Shown here: one piece after another, positions 26,207 to 35,781 of the stretch
How positions within the stretch are numbered: position 1 is the stretch's first letter
How the letters are laid out: every line of letters starts with the position of its first letter
From: Aquipluma nitroreducens
GTDB taxonomy: Bacteria > Bacteroidota > Bacteroidia > Bacteroidales > Prolixibacteraceae
Direction of reading: 5' to 3'
NCBI RefSeq assembly: GCF_009689585.1
Contig: NZ_AP018694.1
Location: 3,425,001 to 3,489,000, forward strand
DNA length: 64,000 nt
The notes under the pieces: generated by a model
The model's input: only the letters and a program-made list of their open reading frames with translations
The model's database searches: none
Told to the model about the DNA's origin: nothing
Translations under genes and position numbers: made by a program

Positions 26207-28171
26207 ATGAAACTAAAACACTCTGTTCTTTTGATTTGCCTGATGATTGCAGCTTCGTTAAGTGCACAAACGCAACCCAAAACTCTGGTTGTTAAAGCAG
26301 GCACTCCAATTGCTACCATCCAGTCAACGATGTGGGGGCTATTTTTCGAAGACATCAACTTTGCTGCCGATGGTGGAATTTATGCCGAGTTGGTTAAGAA
26401 CCGCTCTTTTGAGTTTAATAAACCGCTCATGGGCTGGACAAAAATTGGCGAAGAATATGCCGGTCAATTCCAGATCATCAATAGCCAAAATGAAAATAAT
26501 CCACGTTTCCTGCGTCTCGAGTCGTTGCAGGGGAAAGAACTTGGGTTGACCAACGAAGGGTTTCGTGGAATGGGAGTTGTTGCTGGTGAAAATTACCTGT
26601 TTTCAATTCTGGCCAAACAAGAACAAGGAGCTTCAGCGCTCAAAATCGAGTTGCTCGATTCAACCGGATTGGTAATTGGCAATGCGGAAGTGAAAAACTT
26701 TTCAGGTGATTGGAAAACGTATGAAACGAAATTCGCTTGTTCGGTAACTCATCCAAAAGCTCAATTGCGACTAACTCTTTCAGGAAAAGGAGTACTCGAT
26801 ATCGACATGGTTTCGTTGTTTCCTGAACATACGTGGAAAGGCCGAAAGAATGGTCTTCGTGCCGATTTAGTGCAGAAACTTGCCGACCTGAAACCTGGAT
26901 TTTTGCGTTTCCCCGGAGGTTGTATTGTTGAAGGACACGAACTTGAAACCCGCTACCAATGGAAGAAAACTGTTGGAAATGTGGATGATCGCAAGCTGAT
27001 TGTCAATCGCTGGAATACCGAGTTTTCATACCGGAACGCTCCAGATTATTTTCAGTCGTACGGATTGGGGTTCTTTGAGTATTTCCAGCTTGCTGAAGAT
27101 ATTGGCGCTTCTCCGCTTCCAATTCTAAACTGTGGAATGGCCTGCGAATTTAATTCCTCTGAACTGGTTCCGCTCGACAAACTCGATCCATACATTCAGG
27201 ATATTTTGGATTTGATTGAATTTGCCAATGGTGCAACCACTACCAAATGGGGAAAGCTACGCGCTGACATGGGGCATCCAGCACCGTTCAACCTAAAAAT
27301 GGTTGGGGTGGGGAACGAACAGTGGGGAACTCAGTACATCGACCGTTTAAAGATTTTCCTGAAAGTGCTGAATGAAAAACATCCTGAAATCGCGTTCGTT
27401 GGTGGCGCTGGCCCATTTCCTGACGGAAAGGATTTTGATTACCTCTGGACACAAATGCGCGAGTTGAAAGTGCCACTTGTCGATGAGCATTACTACAGAA
27501 GTCCGGAGTGGTTCCTGAAAAATGCATCGCGCTATGATTCGTATGACCGCAAAGGACCAAAAATATTTGCTGGTGAGTACGCCGCACACGATAAAGAAGG
27601 AGAAGATGCAGAATCGCGTAATACCTGGAAAAGTGCATTGGCCGAAGCTGCTTTAATGACTGGTTTGGAACGGAATGCGGATGTCGTTTACATGGCATCG
27701 TATGCACCCTTGTTTGGAAATGTAAATGCATGGCAATGGCGTCCCGACCTGATCTGGTTCGACAACCTGAAATCGGCGGCAACACCCAATTATTACGTAC
27801 AGAAAATGTTCTCGACCAATGCCGGTACTGATGTTGTTACAGCTTTGGTTGATGGCAAACCATTAACTGGTCAGGATAGCTTGTTTGCCAGTGCCTGTAT
27901 CGATTCAAAAACTTCGGAACTGATCGTAAAAATGGTAAACGTGGCAAGGCATACGGCTTCGTTAACACTATCGCTTGAAGGGAAACAGCCTTCAGTGAAA
28001 GAAATCAACCTGCAGGTTGTTGCAAATGCCAACCCCGGAGCGTTCAATCAGGTTGGTAAACCGGAAGAAGTGACTCCGGTTGAACGGAAACAAAAGATTT
28101 CAGGCAAGAAGATCGATATCAGTCTGGACGCCTATTCACTGACAGTTGTTCGCATTCCGATAAAGAAATAA
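26207..28171 (+). CDS. Alpha-L-arabinofuranosidase, GH51
   Basis: This 654-residue exported enzyme has a signal peptide (LLICLMIAASLSAQ). It releases terminal arabinofuranose from arabinan or arabinoxylan. A beta-sandwich, carbohydrate-binding-like segment lies at ~45-215 (GENYLFSILAKQEQGASALKIELLDSTG). The TIM barrel follows with FLRFPGGCIVEG, the acid/base Glu371 in GVGNEQWG and the nucleophile Glu457 in KIFAGEYAAH. The C-terminal arabinofuranosidase domain ends the protein. I chose the ATG at 26207 because it starts the signal peptide. Its location downstream of susCD indicates that the locus targets an arabinose-containing glycan. Confidence 0.92.
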   Translation: MKLKHSVLLICLMIAASLSAQTQPKTLVVKAGTPIATIQSTMWGLFFEDINFAADGGIYAELVKNRSFEFNKPLMGWTKIGEEYAGQFQIINSQNENNPRFLRLESLQGKELGLTNEGFRGMGVVAGENYLFSILAKQEQGASALKIELLDSTGLVIGNAEVKNFSGDWKTYETKFACSVTHPKAQLRLTLSGKGVLDIDMVSLFPEHTWKGRKNGLRADLVQKLADLKPGFLRFPGGCIVEGHELETRYQWKKTVGNVDDRKLIVNRWNTEFSYRNAPDYFQSYGLGFFEYFQLAEDIGASPLPILNCGMACEFNSSELVPLDKLDPYIQDILDLIEFANGATTTKWGKLRADMGHPAPFNLKMVGVGNEQWGTQYIDRLKIFLKVLNEKHPEIAFVGGAGPFPDGKDFDYLWTQMRELKVPLVDEHYYRSPEWFLKNASRYDSYDRKGPKIFAGEYAAHDKEGEDAESRNTWKSALAEAALMTGLERNADVVYMASYAPLFGNVNAWQWRPDLIWFDNLKSAATPNYYVQKMFSTNAGTDVVTALVDGKPLTGQDSLFASACIDSKTSELIVKMVNVARHTASLTLSLEGKQPSVKEINLQVVANANPGAFNQVGKPEEVTPVERKQKISGKKIDISLDAYSLTVVRIPIKK

Positions 28172-28189
28172 AAGGTTAAGTACTTAATA

Positions 28190-28242
28190 AAAAGGGCTTT
28201 ACTGACAATAGTAACTTGGTCAGCAAAGCCCTTTTCTCTTTT
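28190..28242 (+). terminator. Intrinsic terminator after GH51 gene
   Basis: A 17-base stem (AAAAGGGCTTTACTGAC with GTCAGCAAAGCCCTTTT, one mismatch) is followed by a T-rich tract. Confidence 0.85.
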
Positions 28243-28296
28243 TTAGCTTGTACATTCCTGACTAATTTAGATGCATTGTAAAACTTTTGTCAATCG

Positions 28297-28327
28297 ATTG
28301 CAAAAGTTCGCATTGTTGTTAATTTTG
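28297..28327 (+). promoter_or_regulatory. Promoter of the Gfo/Idh/MocA gene
   Basis: ATTG (28297-28300), 19 bases, TAATTTTG (28320-28327), a near-consensus Bacteroidota promoter 35 bases before the ATG. Confidence 0.55.
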
Positions 28328-28362
28328 CTGAAGCCAATATTAAATCTACTAACAAACTAACA

Positions 28363-29805
28363 ATGACAAAACAAAATGAAGCTTCGAGGCGGTTGTTCCT
28401 GAAACAGGCAGCTGCAATCTCATCGATGATGGTATTTCCAACAATTCTTACGAAAGCAATGTCAGGCACATATTCTCCTGCGGTGGGATTGGCTGGCGCT
28501 AATGAGCGTGTTAACCTGGCTTGTGTTGGTATTGGAAACCAGGGCGGTTCTGATGTATTTTCCTTATACAATACCGGATTCTGTAATGTAGTAGCTGTTT
28601 GCGACACCGACATGGGAGCTCCACAGACACAGAAGGTACTCGAAAAATTTCCGGATGTTCCACGTTTCCAGGACTTCCGAAAGATGTTCGATAAAATGGC
28701 TAATCAAATTGATGCCGTTTTGGTAGGTGTTCCCGATCATTCCCATTTCGCAATTGCCATGTTGGCCATGTCTCTGGGTAAAGCTGTTTATGTTGAGAAA
28801 CCAATGGGACGAACTTTTAACGAGGTTCAACTTATGATGAATGCCGCAAAGAAATATAACGTGGTAACTCAAATGGGTAATCAGGGACATTCCGAAGCCA
28901 ATTACTTCCAGTTTAAAGCCTGGACCGAAGCCGGAATTATTAAAGATGTAACTGCGATTACTGCGCATATGAATTCGGCTCGTCGCTGGCACGGTTGGGA
29001 TCCAAAAATCACAAAATTCCCTGCCGCAGAGCCAATTCCCGCTACATTGGACTGGGATACCTGGCATTCGGATGTGAAAATGCACGATTATAACCACGAT
29101 TTCATCAACGGACAGTGGCGTTGCTGGTACGACTTCGGAATGGGAGCATTGGGCGACTGGGGTGCGCACATCATCGATACCGCTCACCAATTCCTGAATT
29201 TGGGACTGCCTTACGAAGTTGATCCGGTAAAATTAGAAGGGCACAATGCGTTCTTCTTCCCGATGTCGTCAACGTTATCATTTAAATTTCCGAAGCGCGA
29301 CAATATGCCACCGGTTGAAATCATGTGGTACGATGGCGTAAATAATATTCCATCTGTTCCTGAAGGTTTCGGTACTACTGAGCTTGATCCTAACATTCCT
29401 CCAACCAGCGTTGGGAAAGTTCAACCAGCGAAACTGAATCCGGGAAAAGAAATTTACAGTAAAGACCTTACGTTTAAGGGAGGATCGCATGGAAGCACTT
29501 TGTCGATCATCCCGGCTGAAAAGATGAAGGAAATGGAATCAAAATTACCTGAAGTGCCGGTAAGTCCGTCGAACCATTATGCCAATTTTCTGAAGGCTGT
29601 TAAAGGTGAGGAAAAGACACGTTCGCCATTCGAAATTGCTGGTCCTTTGAGTCAGGTTTTCAATCTGGGAGTTTTAGCTCAGCAACTGAACACTAAGATT
29701 GTTTTCGACCGTGAGACCAAACAAATCACCAACAATAAACTGGCTAATCAGATGCTGGTTGGGGCTCCGCCTCGCAAAGGCTGGGAGCAGTTTTATAAAC
29801 TGTAG
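28363..29805 (+). CDS. Tat-exported Gfo/Idh/MocA-family oxidoreductase
   Basis: The 480 residues begin with a twin-arginine signal (EASRRLFLKQAAAISSMMVF). A Rossmann fold follows (VNLACVGIGNQGGSDVF) with VDHSHFAIAM-type and VYVEKPMGRTFNEVQLM segments, the latter including the conserved Lys of EKP. The C-terminal half has Trp-rich segments typical of the Bacteroidota exported subfamily (MGALGDWGAHIIDTAHQFL). Relatives act on sugars or carry out NAD(H)-dependent glycoside cleavage; the substrate here is unknown. Its place after GH51 suggests a role in processing the same glycan. Confidence 0.9.
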   Translation: MTKQNEASRRLFLKQAAAISSMMVFPTILTKAMSGTYSPAVGLAGANERVNLACVGIGNQGGSDVFSLYNTGFCNVVAVCDTDMGAPQTQKVLEKFPDVPRFQDFRKMFDKMANQIDAVLVGVPDHSHFAIAMLAMSLGKAVYVEKPMGRTFNEVQLMMNAAKKYNVVTQMGNQGHSEANYFQFKAWTEAGIIKDVTAITAHMNSARRWHGWDPKITKFPAAEPIPATLDWDTWHSDVKMHDYNHDFINGQWRCWYDFGMGALGDWGAHIIDTAHQFLNLGLPYEVDPVKLEGHNAFFFPMSSTLSFKFPKRDNMPPVEIMWYDGVNNIPSVPEGFGTTELDPNIPPTSVGKVQPAKLNPGKEIYSKDLTFKGGSHGSTLSIIPAEKMKEMESKLPEVPVSPSNHYANFLKAVKGEEKTRSPFEIAGPLSQVFNLGVLAQQLNTKIVFDRETKQITNNKLANQMLVGAPPRKGWEQFYKL

Positions 29806-29823
29806 AATTTTTAAAATAAAGTT

Positions 29824-29862
29824 GAAAGCCCGGAGCCTCACTCTTCGGGCTTTCTTGCTTTT
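29824..29862. terminator. Terminator between convergent genes
   Basis: Stem GAAAGCCCG/CGGGCTTTC with a T-run, between the plus-strand oxidoreductase and the minus-strand gene ending at 29872. Confidence 0.8.
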
Positions 29863-29871
29863 TATGCAGAT

Positions 29872-31221
29872 CTATTCCATTGAAAGGATTTGATCTGTAA
29901 TTGTTGCTTTTACGATAAACATATACTCTTCGAGAACTGCAAATTCGTCGTCCGTCAATTCCAGATTATTGTAGGCTTCATAAAATCCAAGTATTCGATC
30001 AATATCACCTATTCGGGTTAAGCCCATTAGCAATGCTATGAGGTAGTTATACGCTTCGATGTGGTGTATCCATGTGCGCCCTGAGAAAAGCGATTGCATG
30101 GTAAACGAATCTGTTATTTCTTCTTCCTTAATCGATAAATCTAAAACCAATTCAACTGATAATAATATCTTTAATAGTGCATATTCAGGAAACAGCGCAC
30201 TGTATTCTCTAAGTTTAGTTTCATATTGAGTGGCATCTTCAGCCCTTAGTATGATTAATTCAAGAAAATACGAAGCTGGATTTTTCGGTGTTTTGCTTCT
30301 GAAGTCATTCAATAATGATTTTGCGGCTTCCGGATCCTCAAAAGCGGCATCATATATTTGTGTAAACAATTCGCAGGTTTCAATATCAAGCTTTTGGTTG
30401 CCTAATCCCAACATTTCTTCAGTAAAAGTGTTGTCAGTAACCTCAAAATCAAAGTCATTGAGATATTGTTCCGAATATTGATCAACAAGATCAGGATCAA
30501 CAATGCTGGAAATAACATGTTCTGTTAATCGCTGAAGTTGTTCGTCTTCATTGTCATTTAAATCATCGCGTCTGGAATTAAGGTTCTGAAACAGTTCGCG
30601 TTTTTCTTTTAATGTCAATTGGTCGAACTCGTCAAGCTCATCAAATTCATCATCGTCAATAAGTTCAAAATCATAATTTCCCGGACCTGCTGTTCGTTCG
30701 AGCTGAGCCAGTATCTGTCTGGTTTTTGCCTCATCTTCGTTGGGTCCGTTCACATAGAATGGTTTGCCATTCAGTCCACATTCAATGTCAATCAACTCAA
30801 TATCCTCGGTATCTTCTTCAAGCATAAACCGGGTGATCGATGTGAAATCTTTATGTGGTTTGAATTCGTATTCTGCGGCATATTCAAGACCGGCAAAAAC
30901 AATGTTGTGAGCCAGGTTGTAGCTGATTGTTTCAAATACGATATGTTCCATGCTTTCTTTCATTTCCTGATATTCAGCTTCAGGAATATTAAAAAAATAC
31001 TGCGTGTTTTTTATGCCCAGACAGAAAATATCGACTAAGTACATACACGTTGTTATATTTCCATTAACATGTGAGCGGGCTACGACTACGTGAGCCACAC
31101 CTTGTTCTTTCCATTCGGTATTTACTAAACATTCGTAGATGGGCAAGTTTCGGGCTTTTTTTCTGATGTAATTTTCGGGGCTCAGCATCTGAATAACTTT
31201 GCCTGTGTTTTTCTTTGCCAT
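29872..31221 (-). CDS. Acidic protein of unknown function
   Basis: The 449 residues carry no signal peptide and no catalytic motif I recognise. The N-terminal ~170 residues look like a compact domain with beta-strands (VAHVVVARSHVNGNITTCMYLVDIFCLGIKN). A very acidic linker follows (DDDEFDELDEFDQL, ~190-205). The C-terminal ~200 residues are helical and could be tetratricopeptide-like (NPASYFLELIILRAEDATQYETKL, YNYLIALLMGLTRIGDIDRILGF). It lies 88 bp downstream of a SWIM-domain gene on the same strand. A cytoplasmic scaffold role is conceivable but unproven. Confidence 0.6.
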   Translation of the reverse strand: MAKKNTGKVIQMLSPENYIRKKARNLPIYECLVNTEWKEQGVAHVVVARSHVNGNITTCMYLVDIFCLGIKNTQYFFNIPEAEYQEMKESMEHIVFETISYNLAHNIVFAGLEYAAEYEFKPHKDFTSITRFMLEEDTEDIELIDIECGLNGKPFYVNGPNEDEAKTRQILAQLERTAGPGNYDFELIDDDEFDELDEFDQLTLKEKRELFQNLNSRRDDLNDNEDEQLQRLTEHVISSIVDPDLVDQYSEQYLNDFDFEVTDNTFTEEMLGLGNQKLDIETCELFTQIYDAAFEDPEAAKSLLNDFRSKTPKNPASYFLELIILRAEDATQYETKLREYSALFPEYALLKILLSVELVLDLSIKEEEITDSFTMQSLFSGRTWIHHIEAYNYLIALLMGLTRIGDIDRILGFYEAYNNLELTDDEFAVLEEYMFIVKATITDQILSME

Positions 31222-31309
31222 GGATTGGATTAAATTTTTTGAGGGTATAAAGGTAAAGTATATACTTATTGTTGAAACCTCTTTATTTCGTGAACCTGTA
31301 ATGCAGAAT

Positions 31310-32983
31310 TTATTTTAGACTAGCCAGTTCCTCCATCATTGCCGGGCGTCGTTTATAGGTATCCCTAAAAAGCGATAGCAACTTGGTCACAATTGGTTTT
31401 CCTCCTTCTATCTTTTGAACCTGTTTTAACATGGTGGCCAGCTCTTTGTAATTCGACCGGCTGTTACTTTCTTCAGCAAACTTTTGGCACGAAACAGAAT
31501 ACATTTTTAACATGTCTTCTGGAAATCGTGGGAAAAGAAATTCGTGGTAATGTCTCAGCAAACTATACCTGAACCTTTGTTTCATCAAAGCTATTAGTTC
31601 GTCCCACATTTCTTCCATCACGTACAATTCATAAAGGAATTCATCAAATATTCGTTCTTTTTTCAGCCCTGAAATGATTGCATCCCTTTCGATATGCCAT
31701 TTTTCTGGCTCAATGGTTTGTTTCAGAAGTAAATAATATTTCTTTTCATGCCTTGAATCATAAAACAATTCGCGCAAAAGCGAAAGATACTTTTGTTGTT
31801 GATGTGTATCAGAATAAATTTTCAGAAGCACATTTTTCCAGTTCATGGTTGTACCATGGTGCATCAGTTTCTCTGAAATCTGAATGCCTTCCTTGATTGT
31901 TTGGATTGCTTCGTCAAATCGTTTTTGTTCCAGAAATTCATCCACTTTCATTTGCCTGAATTCTGGTATGGTGAGGTTTTCGTTGATTAATTGCACCATT
32001 TCAACGATCCTTCCTGAAGCCTTCAGAAGCTGAAGTTTTTTCTGTAGCAAACTGGAAAGTTCATAATCTGATCTTGTACTTTTTATTTTCAGATCGATTA
32101 CCGGAAATAATTCATTCATACGGCCTGTTAACTCGGCCAAATCAGTCATGGAATCTAGTATCATGTCGTCGCCATAATGCTGATATTTTGGTTTGGCATA
32201 TTCGGATTTCAGCAAATCCAGCATTTGGTCTTTCAATGGCATCGGAACATCCTTGTTTCCGGTAAGACTGCTGATCAGATCAAAAGCGCCATCGAACGCA
32301 TCTGCAACCATTCCGTCCGAATCGTCTATATCGTCTACAACTTCACTCACCTGATCAATCACGGCCAAGGCAATTTGTAATGGGTCGAAATAGTTTTTGT
32401 GGTTTAGAAATTCATGCGCTTTGTCAATCAGGCTAAAAACAATTTTGAAAGCTTTTGGGGCATGATAATAATCGATAAAGCCATATCTGCCGACAGATGA
32501 TTTTAAACTTTGGGCGATTAGTTTTGAGTAGCTTTCTTTGCCTGCCGTTGGGTCTTTTTCGGCAAAATAAACTTGGAACATTCGCTTGAAATTCGAACTT
32601 TCAGAGGCATAATTCTTAATAAATTGTCGGAGTCCCTCAATTGGAACTGAATCAACCAACTGAGGGAAACTCATTTTGGTAGCCTTCCCATTTTTCCGGC
32701 CTATGGTCGGAGCCTTCATTTCTTCTTCTTCGATGTTCAACACTGTCGCAACAACATGTTTGCAAACGTCACCGTCGTATGGGCAATCACAATCCCACTC
32801 CTGAACGTGATCAAATTTAATATCAACCGTCACTTCATAATCGTCGTTTCCTGATACGGTAGCACTCCAATTCCCATTGCCATTATCTTGAAGGTCAGCA
32901 ACTGCACCTTCTTTGAAATAATTTTTTCCACGGCTCCAAATGGTCGGATCTACCGTCTTTTTAAATTCTTTAACATTAATCAT
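31310..32983 (-). CDS. SWIM zinc-finger protein
   Basis: The 557 residues have a SWIM motif at ~residues 63-83 (WDCDCPYDGDVCKHVVAT), with zinc ligands Cys65, Cys67, Cys74 and His76 in the CxC-CxH pattern. The remainder is long and helical, probably repeat-like (KQQKYLSLLRELFYDSRHEKKYYLL), with no helicase or nuclease motifs. SWIM domains bind DNA or proteins and often accompany SNF2 or MoxR/VWA systems, none of which is adjacent here. It probably shares a transcript with the UPF0158 gene 42 bp upstream. Confidence 0.82.
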   Translation of the reverse strand: MINVKEFKKTVDPTIWSRGKNYFKEGAVADLQDNGNGNWSATVSGNDDYEVTVDIKFDHVQEWDCDCPYDGDVCKHVVATVLNIEEEEMKAPTIGRKNGKATKMSFPQLVDSVPIEGLRQFIKNYASESSNFKRMFQVYFAEKDPTAGKESYSKLIAQSLKSSVGRYGFIDYYHAPKAFKIVFSLIDKAHEFLNHKNYFDPLQIALAVIDQVSEVVDDIDDSDGMVADAFDGAFDLISSLTGNKDVPMPLKDQMLDLLKSEYAKPKYQHYGDDMILDSMTDLAELTGRMNELFPVIDLKIKSTRSDYELSSLLQKKLQLLKASGRIVEMVQLINENLTIPEFRQMKVDEFLEQKRFDEAIQTIKEGIQISEKLMHHGTTMNWKNVLLKIYSDTHQQQKYLSLLRELFYDSRHEKKYYLLLKQTIEPEKWHIERDAIISGLKKERIFDEFLYELYVMEEMWDELIALMKQRFRYSLLRHYHEFLFPRFPEDMLKMYSVSCQKFAEESNSRSNYKELATMLKQVQKIEGGKPIVTKLLSLFRDTYKRRPAMMEELASLK

Positions 32984-33025
32984 GTCAAAAGATTCGTTAG
33001 TTTGATTTGAGTTTTCTAAAGTCTT

Positions 33026-33808
33026 TTATATTTTCTCGAACGCTCCACATTTGAAGTCCGTGTCATCTTTTTGATCAAAACGGTTCATGAGGCACAGCAG
33101 GTTTTCTTCCCAATCATCAACCTGATGGCTTTTACAAATGACACAAAGACTCGGAATTGGCACTGTATCCGGATCGACTTTATTACCGTCGTCGTCATAA
33201 AAACCGTTTATCTCTTCATGGATGATATCAGAATCTTTGCTCTTGAGTTCCAATATCAGCATCTCTTTTACATGGTTTTCCATGAATTGTTTTTTGAAAT
33301 CAAACCAGTTCTGGCGGTATTCTGAATTTTCGATGATGGTTTTGAAATTTGCAAACGGTTTCCTGTGGTTTAAGGCATTTATTAATTTTTCTTTTATCCA
33401 TTTATCCTCTAATGAATCAGTAAATTCTTTCATTATTTCAAAAGATTCGAATGAAGCCAAAGGTTCAAAACTGACCCAATTTTCCCAGTTGTTATGCTCG
33501 AAATTTAAGCCTTCAAACGACTCGCCTGTCATTGCTTCAAATTCTTCCGGATCTTCCAACAGCTCATGTGGAAAATCTTCGGTTTCGGCGGTGTCTAAAT
33601 TCAGGAAACAAACTAAACCCGAATCCATACTTTCAACAATTTTTTTAATTGCTTTCTGGTACTTTTCTAATAGCTCATTTTCAGGTATTTCCTCAGGTTC
33701 ATAAAATTCATTTTCCAGAAATGTAAGTATTTCCTGAAGTTTACCCTGATCCTCTTTAATTGAGGAAAGGATTCGGAGAATTTCGTCCAATATCTCTTGA
33801 GTTTTCAT
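33026..33808 (-). CDS. UPF0158-domain protein
   Basis: This 260-residue acidic cytoplasmic protein has a middle region (residues ~50-190) with the UPF0158 pattern: MDSGLVCFLNLDTAETEDF, FEIMKEFTDSLEDKWIKEKLINALNHRKPFANFKTIIENSEYRQNWFDFKKQFMENHVKEML. The family has no established function. A C-terminal Cys-containing tail (PSLCVICKSHQVDDWEENLLCLMNRFDQ) might bind a metal. It heads the three-gene minus-strand group. Confidence 0.7.
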   Translation of the reverse strand: MKTQEILDEILRILSSIKEDQGKLQEILTFLENEFYEPEEIPENELLEKYQKAIKKIVESMDSGLVCFLNLDTAETEDFPHELLEDPEEFEAMTGESFEGLNFEHNNWENWVSFEPLASFESFEIMKEFTDSLEDKWIKEKLINALNHRKPFANFKTIIENSEYRQNWFDFKKQFMENHVKEMLILELKSKDSDIIHEEINGFYDDDGNKVDPDTVPIPSLCVICKSHQVDDWEENLLCLMNRFDQKDDTDFKCGAFEKI

Positions 33809-33984
33809 TGGATTGGTGTTTTTTTATCTGATTTTAGGAAACAGTAGAATAGTCTGGCGATTCCAAAAGTTTTGAATTTAAAATTTGTGGAATTTACTTC
33901 TTTTGTAGTAATTCCAAAACAAGTGGCATGTCTTTGTTTCTTATAAATTGTCCGTTATCGAGCGGTTCGTGCCTTTTTGAAACA

Positions 33985-34011
33985 AAAATATCCGCATAAA
34001 ACGGATATTTT
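33985..34011 (-). terminator. Intrinsic terminator
   Basis: Ten-base stem AAAATATCCG/CGGATATTTT follows the AIM24 gene on the minus strand. Confidence 0.7.
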
Positions 34012-34036
34012 ACTGAATACAAGTTGTATTTTGCTT

Positions 34037-34804
34037 TTATTCAAAAATATTATTAAGCAGTCCGCCACTCGCTTCTTTCCGACTGTTTGGACCAAAGGTG
34101 CTGAGTTGGGCAACCAGCTTCCGGATTGGCATCGATTGTAACCAAACTTTTCCGGTGCCGCGTAGCGTTGCCAAAAACAAACCTTCACCCCCAAACACCA
34201 TTGAGCGCAATCCACCAGCCTGCTGAATATCGAAGTCGATTGATTCTTCGAACCCGACGACACAGCCGGTATCGACCCGAATCACTTCATTGTTTAACTG
34301 GCGTTCGATTATTGTACCTCCGGCGTGGATAAAAACCTTCCCGTCGCCCTGAAGTGTTTGAAGAATAAAACCTTCGCCACCAAAGAATCCGGCGCCAATT
34401 TTTTTATTAAATCGCATCGATATTTTTGTTCCCAGAGCAGCGCACAGGAATGCGTCTTTCTGAACGATCAAACTTCCACGGTGATCGGGTAAATTAATCG
34501 GAATAATAGTTCCGGGATAAGGTGCCGAGAACGCAACATGTTTTTTGCCCCACCCCTGATTCGTGAAATGGGTAATAAATAGCGATTCGCCAGTTAATAA
34601 ACGTGAGCCAGCAGAAAGTACTTTGTCGAAAAATCCGGCGCGAGGGTTTGAACCATCTCCCATTTTCGAATCGAAGCTAATACCGTCTTCCATGTACAGC
34701 ATGGCGCCAGCTTCCGCAATTACGGTTTCTCCCGGATCGAGTTCAATTTCTACCAACTGAATGTCGTTACCTACAATTTTGTAATCAATTTCGTGTGATT
34801 GCAT
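34037..34804 (-). CDS. AIM24/TIGR00266-family protein
   Basis: This ~255-residue beta-rich protein has the family pattern [31 protein letters not shown], then [13 protein letters not shown] and ARAP-like GTIIPINL. The Gly-rich [31 protein letters not shown] and a final [22 protein letters not shown] follow. The role of bacterial members is not known; the yeast namesake is mitochondrial. I use ATG at 34804; the frame reaches a TTG at 34879, which would add 25 unconserved residues. Confidence 0.85.
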   Translation of the reverse strand: MQSHEIDYKIVGNDIQLVEIELDPGETVIAEAGAMLYMEDGISFDSKMGDGSNPRAGFFDKVLSAGSRLLTGESLFITHFTNQGWGKKHVAFSAPYPGTIIPINLPDHRGSLIVQKDAFLCAALGTKISMRFNKKIGAGFFGGEGFILQTLQGDGKVFIHAGGTIIERQLNNEVIRVDTGCVVGFEESIDFDIQQAGGLRSMVFGGEGLFLATLRGTGKVWLQSMPIRKLVAQLSTFGPNSRKEASGGLLNNIFE

Positions 34805-34984
34805 GGGTCTAAATTTTTTTTGATGAATCTTTCTGATTGAACAATATTGAACAAATTTATGGAATGTTGACAAACGCAACGCAATTTTTCGACCAGTAAG
34901 TTTATTTTACCGGTGAAATATAGTCAATGCCAAATGAGGTTTAATCTTCGAAATTAGTATTTGCGATTTCTGATATTGATAATT

Positions 34985-35773
34985 TTACCCAATCTCGATA
35001 GTATTTCCGGATTTTACAGGTACGAACCTGAAGCTTTTAGAGATGGCCGCCTGCGCCGAAAAACTGGTACAGTGCGAAGGAATAACCTGCTCTACCTGCA
35101 TTGATTTCATCCAATCAATTGTCTTCTGCGTAGTAGCATCGTCGCTTTGTAAATGGAAACCACCAATAACCAGATAAACTTTCTCAATCCCGGTTACCTT
35201 CATGGCGTGGGCAGTCATGTTGCAAATACCTGAATGCGCGCAGCCCGAAATCACGACCAACCCTTTCGAAGTTACAATCGCCAGGCCGGAGTCGTCCAGC
35301 ACAAAATCGTCGGTTCCGTCTGCTTTCTCGAAGGCCGTCGTTTTACTTTCAAATTCGGTTAATCGAGGTATTTCGCCCAGAAAATAGATCTGCCCCGAAA
35401 GCTGAATTGGATCGCGGCTCAAAACCAAATCAAACTCCGAGCGTATTTCATCTTCACTCCATTTGATCCCTAGTTCGGTACCATTCGATTTGCGGGTTCT
35501 TTTCAGAAAAGTATCCGGATGACACACTAATTGTTGTCCTTCGAAAAGCGACAAACCTCCTGTATGATCATCGTGTCCGTGACTTAGCACAATCGTGCCA
35601 ATTTGCTGAAGATCGATGTTCAGAATTTTAGCATTATAAGCAATTAAATCAGATGAACTGGTGTCGAACAAAACGGTGAAGTCGGCCTCAATCATGTAGG
35701 AAAGTCCGTGTTCGGCGCGGCACCACCGTCCTGCGGTGTTGTCGTTTAAAACGGTAATTTTCAGCTTTTGCAT
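34985..35773 (-). CDS. Metallo-beta-lactamase-fold hydrolase
   Basis: The 262 residues carry the metal-binding HxHxDH motif (LSHGHDDHTGG, His65, His67, Asp69, His70), a later metal His in ISGCAHSGICNM and IGGFHL near the end. The layout resembles the family annotated as 7,8-dihydropterin-6-methyl-4-(beta-D-ribofuranosyl)-aminobenzene-5'-phosphate synthase, and also small-molecule MBL hydrolases, so the substrate is open. It ends up 8 bp from the aldo/keto reductase upstream on the same strand and is probably co-transcribed. Confidence 0.83.
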   Translation of the reverse strand: MQKLKITVLNDNTAGRWCRAEHGLSYMIEADFTVLFDTSSSDLIAYNAKILNIDLQQIGTIVLSHGHDDHTGGLSLFEGQQLVCHPDTFLKRTRKSNGTELGIKWSEDEIRSEFDLVLSRDPIQLSGQIYFLGEIPRLTEFESKTTAFEKADGTDDFVLDDSGLAIVTSKGLVVISGCAHSGICNMTAHAMKVTGIEKVYLVIGGFHLQSDDATTQKTIDWMKSMQVEQVIPSHCTSFSAQAAISKSFRFVPVKSGNTIEIG

Positions 35774-35781
35774 TTAGTTCG

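Noticed and set aside
27288-27785. A 165-residue minus-strand frame opposite the GH51 gene
   Set aside because: It is antisense to a well-supported catalytic domain and has no protein features of its own.
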